This document shows positions 38,482 through 50,500 of a stretch of DNA of 64,000 nucleotides, one piece after another; the stretch's first letter is position 1; each line of letters begins with the position of its first letter. Source of the stretch: Helopsaltes ochotensis (Eukaryota > Chordata > Aves > Passeriformes > Locustellidae); the NCBI GenBank assembly GCA_013400155.1, contig VXBM01000564.1, positions 335,867 through 399,866 on the forward strand, written 5' to 3'. The notes beneath the pieces were generated by a model. It had not been told where the DNA came from. It searched no databases and was given only the letters and a program-made list of their open reading frames with translations. Both the position numbers and the translations under genes were made by a program.

Positions 38482-38558
38482 TTAAAGCTTTTCAAAGTCG
38501 TGGCCACTTGAATTCATTGCCTCGGGGTGCATCACCCTTCCCATGAATAACACGGTAC
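38482..38558 (-). CDS. SERPINI1: SERPINI1 coding exon 8 (C-terminus)
   Basis: The acceptor is ctttctccacag. It encodes TVLFMGRVMHPEAMNSSGHD and then FEKL, stop TAA at 38482-38484. Gly392 and the Asn401 sequon (NSS) are present. Human ends FEEL, so residue 409 is Lys instead of Glu. Confidence 0.95.
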
Positions 38559-41500
38559 CTGTGGAGAAAGTGGGAAAGGAGGAAGGGAGGGAAAGGTGTC
38601 AGAAATGGGAGAAATTGAGGATTGTAGGTGATAAAAACCAACAACAACCCCTAGATTAGTGCTGTGTGATTGTGATAGGAACGGATGGCTCAGAACCTGG
38701 TGCAGGAAATGGCTCAAGAGCCCTTTCTGAAGACAGCAACCAAACCTGAGCCCTTGGGCTTGTCTGGAGAAGAAAAGCGACCAACAGGATTTCACCAAAA
38801 GGTTTCCAACCTCAGATTTCTGGATTAGAAACAAGCTTCGAGGCTTTAGCTACAGCTGTTGGCAACCCCTCTTTCTACACCCAACAAGGGTTCTGCAGTT
38901 TTAAGAACTGCCCCAAAGTGACCAAGTTCCACCCTGCCCTGATTTGTCCTTTCCTTTTTTGAGGAGATTTTTGGCCATTGCGTAGCAATAAAGGCCAGAT
39001 ACCCTCCTCCAGATATATTTTCTGCCTAATGTGTTTACAACAGTCCGAATGTTCAATTTTATTACGGTTATAAAACCCCTAAGAGTTGGTATCCTGCCTT
39101 GCTGGCCTGGTTTCAGCTGGGATGGAGTTTATTCTCTTCTCAGTGGCTCGTTCAGTGCTGTGCTTGAATGAAGTCCTACCAGTGACTCTTCCTAACCAGA
39201 CTAAAACATCACTGAATGGTTTAGCAAACACTGATCCTGTGGTGGGAGCACAAAGACAGACCCATAAAAACTCTGTGGGTGCACAGCAATGTTTGATCAC
39301 CCAGCCACATCCCCACCATTACAGCAAATTACAAATATCAGCCTCAGGGGTTACTTCATCCTCGCCCCTTTTGCTGGCGAGTGCTGCTCTCATCCCTCAC
39401 CTGCCCCAGAGCACTTGGAGAGCACAGAATTATTCCCAGCTGTAATGTCCCTCCATTATGCAAATCATTTGGTACTGGGAACATATTTCACTGCTCTGAC
39501 TGCAGCCAAGCTCTCGGGGAGTGCAATGATTATGGATGCTCAGGGCAGCAGCACTCTCTTCTCACAACAGAAATGGTGAATTTTTCTTTCCTGTGAGCGT
39601 TTTTCAGAGTTATGTCAGATGTTGGGGTTTTATTTGGAGAAAGATTCAGGGCCATGGAAAAGGTGAGTCTTTCAATATTGGGTATTTTAAAACAAACTAA
39701 GGGAAATTCGTGATGCAAGCCCAGGCCATAGGTCAAAACATGCAATTCTCCTTTGACTGCTTGAGGATGTGCTGTGAAAAACTCGGGGAAGTCTGCAATA
39801 TTCTCACCTGTTCTTCTATTTCTGACCAAAAAGAAGAAGGGGTGGTCCACTATGACTTGGGGATAGAGCACTGCCATTCTGCTGATGGCAATCATTCCTG
39901 GAGGAAACAGAACACAGGCAAACACTTGTCAACACCTCTGCCCCTTCTCCTGCTCTTCAGCAGAGACCTTTGTGCAGCCACTGAAGTCCCACACTCAACA
40001 CCAAAAAACAGCAGGAAAATACTCACTGGAAAGGAAAGAGACCTGCAGAGTAATTGCCTATTCTGGCTTAAAAATGATTAACAATGCAGAGTGCTGCAAT
40101 TTCCCAGGCTGAGGGAGCAGCAGATAAATTTTAAGATCCAGAACCTTTAGAGGAGTTATGAGTGCTGCTCACTCACAGAGGGAAGTGCACTGCATTAACC
40201 AGCACTGCTGACCTGTTTTACACAGCGGAGAGGGAAAGGGAACCCTTCATAACCAGGGAAGATGCAAAAATGAAACATTTTTAATGTTTAAACATAGGCT
40301 GATCCTGCAGCTTTTGGATGCTGTTTTTTACATAATGCAGAGCTGAAGGTAAAATTATCTGTGAATCAGGCAGAATTTGGCCTTTTGTTACTTTTATTTG
40401 GAGGTGCACGGATTTCTCCAGGATATTATTACCAATTCCTAGTGTTTCATTTATTTCTGAATTTTCACTGCACTGTTCATAAAGACTGGAGCACGGGCAT
40501 AGAGAGTTGGGCACCATTCAACCCAGACCTGGCAAGTAATCCTTCCTTTCCCCAAAGACTGGCAAAGTGGAGGCAATTAGAAATCACCTGATGATACATT
40601 TGGGCAACAAATGTAACTTATTTTCATGTGCCAATGGTGTAAAACCCGGCTTTAACAGGGGCCAGCTCTGGTTGTGCATTCAGCACTTCCCATCTCGTGT
40701 CTGTGGATGTGAGCTTGTTAAATTGCAGCTGCCACAACCACCCTCATCTCCTTCCAGCTCTCCTGGACCAAATGCCCCTGACCATCTCAATTAGCAGGTG
40801 AAAAATGATGAACGCTCCTTTCCTCGTTTAGGAAACAGAAATTGCAGTCTGCACTCTCCTGGCAATCAGGAAGAAAATAAAGAGGAGGTTTTTCACAGGA
40901 TGCTCAAAATTCCTTGTAAAACATGTTACAAAAATGCCAACGCTTCTGATTTGTGGAATTCTCTTCTGCAGGCAGCACACTTGCTACGTTGTGTCTCCGT
41001 GCTGCTATTTAGCTTTCCTGGCCGTACAGCAAATCAGTTGTAAAAAATTAATTAGCACAGAATAGCCAGACATTTGATTTAATTCTGCTTTTCAGTCAGG
41101 TACCTGAGGCAGCAGCAGCTTCTGATCCTTCCTCATTAACTTCTAGAAATGCCTTGTGAAACGCCTTTGCAAGGTAAAGTTCCTTGTTATCTGCAGAGGG
41201 AAGGGGAACATATTTCAAGAGGCTCAACAATAAGATTGAAGCATTTAAAGAACCCTCCCCAAACACTGCCAAAATACAATTATCCACCTTCTGCACCAGG
41301 CAGGGAAGGAGAAGAGCTTTCTTGCACTGAAACACCTTCTGCCAATCCCTTTTAACAGCACCATTTACCTCACTCAGATTTGGAGTGCTCTCCTACACCA
41401 CGGATATTAAAACAGCTCAAGACTGCCCAGAGTCCAGTAGAGCAGAGAGGGTAAAAACAGCTCTTGGAATCAAGATTTTAAATATAATTAGTGGGAAAAA

Positions 41501-44500
41501 AGTTTATTGCATTATAGGCTAACTCTTAGACATAAAAAAAAAATTCATTTCTGCACTAGGTACAACAGACTTCCTCCAGGAAAATGAGGTCTTTTCTCTC
41601 TCCTATTATATTTACAAGAAGCAGAACGTAAGTATTTACTGCAAGAACCACCACAGAGCTAGTTTTTTCCAATCTTGTTTGTCTTCCATCCTTCTTGGCC
41701 AGTATTTTAACGTCAGTCCCAGGCTGCTCCTGCTGAAGGCAGTGAACATTTCCCTGGTTTTTGGTGGGGCCTGAAGGATCAGCCCTGTTGGAACCCTCAG
41801 CAGCAGTGGGAAAGTCTTTCCCCAGCAGATCTCATTTGCTGCTCTGTGCACTCAGCACTGGGTTAAACCTCCCAGTTCAGCTGCTGCACTTCAACCACAG
41901 CACCCAAAGCCCCCAGACATCCCCTCAGGGGCTGTGTGCAATCAAACACAGACGAGGCTGCTAAACTGGTGCCACTTCTAGACTTCAGCCCCAAGCCTTC
42001 AGCAGCGCTGTCCTGAAAGCTGGGATTGAGTTCCCAATCCTTTAAAACAGGGCACATGCAGCACCCACTTGCCTTTAACATTAACCAAAAATCTGAAATC
42101 CAAATCCATTTTAATGTTCAATCCCAAGGAAAACTCCCACTTAGCCTAATCATGTGTTTCAGTTAATTCTTTATTACTGCAGCACTGCAGCCTGATCCTG
42201 TGCTCTGTAACAGTCACAGAAATATCCCGCATCTTCACTCCCAGTGCTTTATTTTGCACAGTTTGGTGGTGCTTCTGGAACCCCAAGGTGTATTCCTGAT
42301 GGGAAATAGCACCTCAGAAGATTGCTCTCCACCTGATGGGCTCAGAGCCCCTAATTCTGAGAGCACAAACACTGCTACCACTTTCCACCAGCTATAAAAG
42401 GTTGGCTACCTGTGAATGCTTTCAGGATCTGAGTATTAAACCCAACATTTTAAGTTGACAGGAAGACAAAAAGTGCCCCTGCAGATGAGACCAGTACACC
42501 CAGTTAGGCCAGCCCACGGCACCAGCTATGGAATTGCTGCTTCAGAAGAAGCTACAAAAAGCCCTGGAGATGAAAATTGCAGCACAACTTACAAGAGAAA
42601 AATATCCTCTCACCCAGCATGTGCCCTATACCCTAACCCAAGCTTCTATACACAGAATGCCTTTATTCAGTGTAGTATAGAGAGTTCTGATTGCTCTGCA
42701 GCAATTTCGGTTTTTTCAGTCCTGCCAATCTCAAGGAACACCCAGCAAAGATCCCCATGGTTAAGTTGTTCATGAGAGAAGCACTTTCTATTTGTTTTCC
42801 ATTTGTTGCCTTTCACTTCATTGGATATCTTTGTCCTTGGATGATGAAAAGAGCAATTCCACATCCCAAATTACCTTTCTCCAGATTCTTCTCTTCATAT
42901 TGCTGCTATCACATCCTTCTCATTCATCTCTCTCTGCAGTGAATGAATCTATTTTCCTAGGGAAGCATAATGTTGTCCCTGAGAGTTCAGGGAGCCTTTC
43001 CTCTGATCCAGGTTTGATCCTGGCTGCAAGGCTCCCATCTCACCCCCATCTCCTCAGGGTTATCCTCCTTCCCTTACAGCCTTCAGAGGGGACAAGCTGG
43101 GGCTCACCTGAGCATCTCCCATCACCTCCTTTCTCTCCAGGAGCTTCTCTGAACGTGGATTTCCATCAAGAACCAACCTGACTCGGCTGTGAAGATCTCA
43201 GGGAAGTCCCCTGGGGATTTGGTGCCAAAGCTGCAGCTTTGTGCAGGCCCAAGGCTGACCCGTGGGGAGTGGGAGGGAGCTGGAGCTGCCCCCTAATGAA
43301 CACGACTCTGCTGGCACCACACCTCGTTTGTCACTCCTCTCCATATGTCTGCAAACTCCCACTCAGCTGCCAACTGGCTGCTCTGCAAGACTCATTTTCA
43401 AAAAAAAAAAATCAAAAAAACCCCATGTGGGTTTATTGGCTCTTCTTGCTTAGGCTGTCCCAGAAAAATGATATGGATGTCAGTCAAGACTTCCAGGAGT
43501 TATTTACTGCACTGATACTCTTGTAACCACTTCATGTTGTGGAGGGAAGTGACTGAGAGCCCTTCATTGCTCGCTGGCACCCAGGTCACCTTGCACTGAA
43601 AGCAGCTGCTTTTAGAGCTCTATGAACCAGCCAGGAATATTGTAATCATTGGAAGGAGAAGGGGAGTTTTAGTATTGAAATTGGTTCAGTGCTAAAGTCC
43701 TGAGTGGTGTTCAAACACTCCAGCAGCAAATTTCTGTGATATGATAAAAATCACGATGATAACATCTCCGATAGCAAAAGTTGTTTCCAGATTGTTTTGG
43801 ACACCCGATGGAATCAAATGCAAGTACACAGTGTCAGAGTCTTTTCTGAGAGTGAGAGTCAGAAAACAGGAGAGCTGACAGCCCAACAGGAATGTCCTCC
43901 CACTCACCTGTGGCAATTGCCTAAGAACTGAATTTCTGCAAGGGAGTAACATTTGAAAAGAGCACCTGGATTAACACCTTCTCTTTGGTTGCTCAGAACC
44001 CAGACATTCCTGGAGGTAAAGCTGATCCTTCTGGTCCCATTTTTCAGATTGAGGGGAAACAGCAAAAAAAAAAAAAAATCTGAATATTGAAAAATAATCC
44101 AGCAATTTGGTGATATCCATTAAAGCCACACAGAATTTTGCTGAGCTCACCCACCTGCCTGCATCTGATGGCAGGATTAGGGTGGCTGCTGAAATTGCAG
44201 GAGACTTCCCCTGGCAGCAATGCCAGAGCAACAGGACAGGGGAAGGAGAGGATTTTTTAAAGCAACCAAATTCCTCAAAAAATCTCTTTAGATTTAGTTT
44301 GATTTATATCTTCCTGAATGAAGCGTCCAGTTAAAGATTTTTTCTTGTTGGAATATCTGCGTTTAAGGCCTCCTGTAGTGCCAGATTTTCCAGAGGGCTG
44401 ACCCTGAGATGCACAAAACCTTCCAGCTTCCACTTCCCTGCTACCTGATGTCCCATCCAGGTGTCTGGAAAAGGCAGCTTTAACCAATTTGTCTTCATGG

Positions 44501-47500
44501 CTTGTTTCCCCTTCCTCCACCCATATTTTAAATGATGAAAATTAGAAAGAGAAAAACTATTCTGTATTTTAATTACTTAAAACTTCATTTTTAACTACTA
44601 AAAACTTCATTTAAAAAATTCAAACTGTGGGGTTTTCATTAAAGACATTACTTCAAAACCATTTTTTTCGTGCTTAATTTACAAATAACCCTTTCATGCC
44701 CAGGTGGAACAAGCTATTTTCAGTGAAAAGCAAGAAAGCTACAGTAAAACTCATGAATTTTCTCTCTACACTGCTCTACACATAAATAACAAGTAAATTT
44801 TTAAATGGCAGAGGAGTAAATTCAGTCATGCAGAATGTGGTGTTTTGATTTTGTACAGTGCAATTGTCAGAAACATAAAACTTTCAACAAATCATTAGTC
44901 ACATGGATTAAGACACAAGCACGTGATTCTTTCAGCCAACCTCTTGATAAATAGGTGTCCCTGATATATAAATGAATTTTACATGGAACTAAATAAAAGC
45001 CAGGTGCTGCCTTTGTGGTTCCCTGTGCGTTTTCCATCCTCCTAGGAGCTTTTTCTCAAGTAAATAATTTCCTATAAATAGGCCAGAATTTAGTGGGAAG
45101 CTGACTTTTCATTGAGCTGGCAGAGAAATTGAAGGTGTTTTTCTTCAAAAGAATGCCATTTCTTTGAAAAAAGGGGGTTTTCATTCATTTCAACTCTTTT
45201 CACATGAGCTAAAGCCAGCTTTTCACCCAGTTCCACTGGAAAAGTGACAGTGGCAGACCAGTGGAATGAGCTACACGATACACTGTAAAGAACATTTCAA
45301 ACCGAGCAGAGATGAAAGGGTCTGAACATGACAAATATTCCTGTGTGCTGGCAGGAGGAAGGAAGGTTTGCTTTATGAGCAAAGGCACAAGGTGTGGTTG
45401 TCCCAGGGACAGACCATGGGACAGGGATTTCCCACCGGCCAAGGACACACCTGGAAGGATGGAGAGCTAAAAAAACACCCCCAAAATCACACAGCTGGCA
45501 GTGTGCCCTCAATACAGAGCAGCTGTGGCTGCCCCACCCCTGGCACTGCCCAAGGCCAGGCTGGACAGGGCTTGGAGCAACCCAGGAGAGTGGAAGGTGT
45601 CCTTGCCCATGGCAGGGGGTGCAAGGAGAGGTTCTTAAAGGTCTCTTCCAACCCAAACCATTCTGGGACTCCATGAACAGCTTTAGGAGGTATTAAAAGC
45701 ACAAATATCTCATTTCCACATGGATTTTGGAGGGTATTGGGTATTAACTTCTGTTGAACGCAGGTGGCATTTGTGACTAAATTCCTTTGATCTCCAAACT
45801 CTTCCTTCCCGTGCTGCTTCCAGGTATCTGGGGAGGGGAATGAATTGTGCAGCAGCTTAATGCTCCTCATGCAGGGAACAAACAGCACAGGGGACACAGA
45901 GGGACCCCCCTGGGGCGTGAATCCCGTCTGCCACCCAGGCCCTGCAGCCATGCACTGCTCCAGGGTGCAGCTGCCTCTTCAGGGGGTCCCACTTTGTCTC
46001 CACTTCCAACGAGACTCAGCTCTACAACACTCAGAGTGAACCTTCCCGGGTGAACGATGTATTTCCTCATCTACCTTGAGAGACAGGACAAGAAGTTCTT
46101 ACCAGACATGGCAGTGAGGTCAGCACTGCTGCTGAACAGCTCTGTAATTCCCAGACCTCTCCAGACATCCTTCAGATCAATTTCCTGTTCTACTGAGAAC
46201 CTGGAGGATGGAAGAGAACATTACAAAAAGCCAGATGTAAGCACTACTTACTGTTATTAGAAGATTAAATTTTCTAGGTGAAAACACCAAGATAAATAAC
46301 GCAAAGCAGGAGACCCGGTGCTGGTGACACCTTCCCCCAAAAAAAAAAAATGCTTATAAACAAATGAGTTTACTCACAGCTGGATTTTTTTCTAATACAG
46401 AAGCAATCAAAAATATGCTAATGGTATGTGCAGCCCCTGCCCATAAAACTGCAGTGCAAAATTATGCAGCAGCTAATGGAAATGCTTACTTTTTACACAA
46501 GAGGTTTTCTCTAAAACCTGAATTTAATTGTGCAGATACTAGAACAGAATATCAAATGAGGCAAAGGACAGCAGAACTTCCCAGAGAGCTGCTGGCAAAG
46601 CAGGAGTAAGGAAGACACTCCATTTTGACTTTGATAGTGTAAGAAAGACCAGCTATGAATATGAATATAAAGCATTTCTGATTCAGCTGCTAATGAGTGT
46701 GGCGGCACGATTGTAATTGGGTTTTGATTGTGAGTAAAGAGCAGGGAAAACAAATAGTTGTTAGTTTAAATGCACTGAGTGTAACCTGGCAAAAGCCCTG
46801 TTCTAGGCTGGGTTTGTGTCTTGGAAGGACAAACTGAGACTTATTCCTGAGGGCAAAATTTTGGGCAAAAGCTTGTTCCATTTACACACTGATTTTCAGA
46901 CATTGTAAAAAGCTATGCCTGGTGTCAGTAAAACAAAACAAAAAAAAAGACCTTTATGTGTGGCCAGAAAGAGACTGGACAGCTGGGGAAACACAGAAAT
47001 ATGGCAGAAAAATATTAGCAATGGCAGCCCCAGTGTCGAGATAAGACACAGAATGAACGAGGCTCACGTGCTGAGATGTCCAAGACAAAGAAGGGAGAAG
47101 AAGGGCTTTTATTTACAAAACCTCGACATTTATAGAATTCCAAAGGTGACCAGGGATTGGAGGGTGAAGTTGCCACCTCTCCAAGCACACTGGTCAGACC
47201 AACGGTCCACCAACTCTCTCCTCCTCCTTGAAAAACAACTTATTATTTACATTAAGTGCATGAGAAACTCCATCACAGAAATGTAAACATCAGAAGGCTC
47301 AGAAAAACTTGAGAAGAACAGGGCAACACCCCAGCAGAAAAGAGCAGATGTCCACAGACAAGCCCAGGAGAGTGACTGATGGACTGTTCAGCACAGCAAG
47401 AACCACACAGGACACTCGATGAGGAGAAGGACCCAAAAGGAGGCCTTTTGTTTATTCTTTCTTTCTTCAGTAGCCCTCAGGTCCATGCCAGGGATTGGAT

Positions 47501-50500
47501 GAGAAGGTGAACACCTCTCCTCTCCACTGGCCCAGCTGACGGTCAGTCAGTACAATTTGCATCCAAAGGCGTGTGATATTTACCAATCCATTCCCCAAAC
47601 AAACCCTATCTTACAGATAACACCAGCGTGAGAAAGGCAAAGCACTGCCTGAACATTGAGGATTCTGACTCCATTCTAACAGCTGAGAAACACATCAGAA
47701 AGGCTGCAAAAATCAGGGCCACAAGTGACTGCAGCTGCTTGTGCGGGGTGAGCTCTGGGTGCTCTGGAGAAGCAGCAGATGAACTATCAGTGCTCGTTTG
47801 CTGGCTGGAACTGTCCAGCACAAAGCACGGTCTGTAGGATGCTGCTGCGCTTTCTGCAGGCACCGAGTCAGCTACAGCTCAGTGACAGGGCACAGAGGTG
47901 CTAGAACAGAATAAATGTGCTTCTGGGCAATCTCCTTCTTTTGGGATCCAACTCCCCAACTCTGTGGAAGAACAACAATGGTTTGTTCAGGGGAAAGTCC
48001 GGCCCCGAGCTGTGGGCAGGGCACAGCTGATGAAGAGCTGGGATGTCCAACAGCTTGGCAAGCACCAGCCTTGGCAGCTTGAAAAGGAATCATCTGGACA
48101 TCGAACAGAACTGGGTAAGAGTCAAGTGGATCTTCCTCATTTACACAAACCTGAAAAAAATCCAGTACACAATCTACTTTCCTAATGAACTTATAAATGC
48201 CACTAGGAGCCAAAAATCTGGGGTGGGATGGATATCATCCAGAATTAGCATTATCCAGAGAAGAATTTTAGGACTTAAAATAGGATCTGGAGATAGCTCA
48301 GGACTGCTAAATCACTGCTGGCATCAGCAGTGTCCATGCACCCTGTCCAGACCAATTCCAGGGCACGCACGGAATAAAAACCACAGGGACTGATTCTTGT
48401 GATTTTATTGTCTTGGAAGTTCTCAAAAGAATCAGAAGAGACCAACAAAAATTCAAGTAGGGAAGAAGCTTCTCATGGCAGATTCTGCATCAGTTACTGT
48501 GGTAACAAGGCTACAAGCTGCTCACTCAATCAAATTTCCCCGACCTTTAGGCTCCGAAACTAAACCCAGTTTGACTCTCTCAACACACTTGTAAAACACA
48601 CCCAGATCTACTTTAGAGACTTTGGTAAAAACCTTAAAAGAGATGAATTGAGGCTTGATTCCCAATGCTAGAGTTAGTACACTCCAGTCCAGAGGTCCTG
48701 TCTGTGCACATTAAAGAAGTCCACAGAAAATAAACTCAGAAATATTTCCTTCTATGTTATATTTACATTAAAATGTTTTGAAAACCACTTCCAACTACAC
48801 TTACTTTGCAGAGAATGCAAATGGATGTTCAAATGCATCCTATAAAAATTTCAGTGCTGAAATTCTGGTTAAATAAAAACCCTTTTGCTTTTTATTTCAC
48901 CCCAATATTAAATGCATTGAGCTTTCAACGTGATTTAGGTAGGAGCCAGCAGTGTCAAATTAGTAAGGAATATCAGGATGAGTAAGGAGCAAGAAAAGTC
49001 TGCATGGAAAGCAAACTCTGAGGTAAAAAATAAGAAAAATAACTGCAAAAAAGCATCCCTTTCTGACTGCAGAGTATCAGAGCAAGACAGAAATGGAAAT
49101 CAGGTGGGTTGAAGTCTCTGGACCATTAGGCAGCAAACACACATCTGCTCAGCGGTGCAATGTGACCCAGAAAGCAGCCGGGGCACAGGATGCTCCTGCA
49201 CTCTGAGCAAGGGGAGGCTTGGCAGAGATTTGGGGAAAAGAGAAACCTGGAAAGCCTCACTGAACGTGGATGTGAGGGGAGGGAAAGCAAACAGATTGGT
49301 TCTAATGCCACAGGGTGCCTGGGGAAGGAGAGCAGCAGTCACTGGGGACAGAGGCTCCAGCCCTGCCTGGAGCCTCTGGAAAGGCAAATCCTGAGCAGGT
49401 GGATCCGTGAAGGGCTGCCCAGTATCTCCAGAGGTGAGTTCCTGCTTCTTATGACCAACAAACAAAACAGACCAAAAATGCCACCTCAGTTGTACAAACA
49501 TCGAACGATGCCTTTACCGAAATAAACCTAATTCCTTCCCTTCTTGGAGCTTTGCCTTGTGGTAAAACCCCACTCCAGACAGATCTCCCCTCTTTCCTCA
49601 CACGCTCTGAAAAGCAGCGAGAGTTACAGATCAATTCTTAACGAGATTGCCAATATTTTAGCTGACATCAGATCCAGCCTTTTCTCAAAAGTAACGGGGC
49701 AGCTTCACACTCTGAAATTTAATTTCAGGCTCTGCAGTTTGCCATAAACATTCAGCAGGAGTTACCCCTCAGTCAGATCTGGATTCCTGGGCGCTCCTTA
49801 CAGACGGTGAGGGTGGTATTCCAAATGCAAGCTGACAGCCCAGAGCACAGAACTGACATTCCATCTCATTCCCCAGACGTTGGGAATGCTGAGCTCCACG
49901 ATGCTGCCCCTGACACTCGGTTACTTGCACCGCTTGCTGCACATAACGAAGCAGATGGTGATTTTTCATTCCCCCCCCCCGCAATCTTTTAGGTGCTCCT
50001 GATGCTAAAAATACTCTGAAAGAGTGATTTAAATACTTCAGTATCAAAAATCATGGAATAGTAGCAACTGAGAGCTTTAAAAACCACAAAGGGAAGTCTG
50101 AGAAACAGACACTGAAGAGAAGCTCAGGTTGAGAAACCAGCAATTCTCTGGAGATTTTAGCAGAGAGTCGGGACATTTTAATGAAATTTAAAACTTGCAC
50201 AAGGCTTAGAATGAAATGATGCCTTTATGTCACTGACATGCTGTAGTTATGCATTAACACTCCACATCAGGCCATCTTTCTTCTATTTTAGAGCCTTTTA
50301 GATAGAAAAAAAGATGTGCTCATCTTCTATGGTGTCATGCAACCCTGAAAACACTGAATTTCCTGTGGGTTTTATGTGCTCAGGATCACAGAGCCAAGGA
50401 GGATGAGAGTGCAGGCTCTACTCATCCAGGAGAAGGGAACTGCAGCCTGGATTGATTCATCCCAAATGCCATCATTTCAAAAAAATTCCTAAGGGTTCTG

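Noticed and set aside
46103..46200. Exon from SERPINI2 rather than SERPINI1
   Set aside because: The 3' half diverges from human neuroserpin, but phase, exon length, position and the EQEIDLKDV block all fit SERPINI1 and complete a 410-residue protein.
47606..47863. 85-codon minus frame with a hydrophobic segment, possibly a retroviral gene end
   Set aside because: It partly overlaps the repeated segment B, and no family motif could be recognised; not called as a gene.
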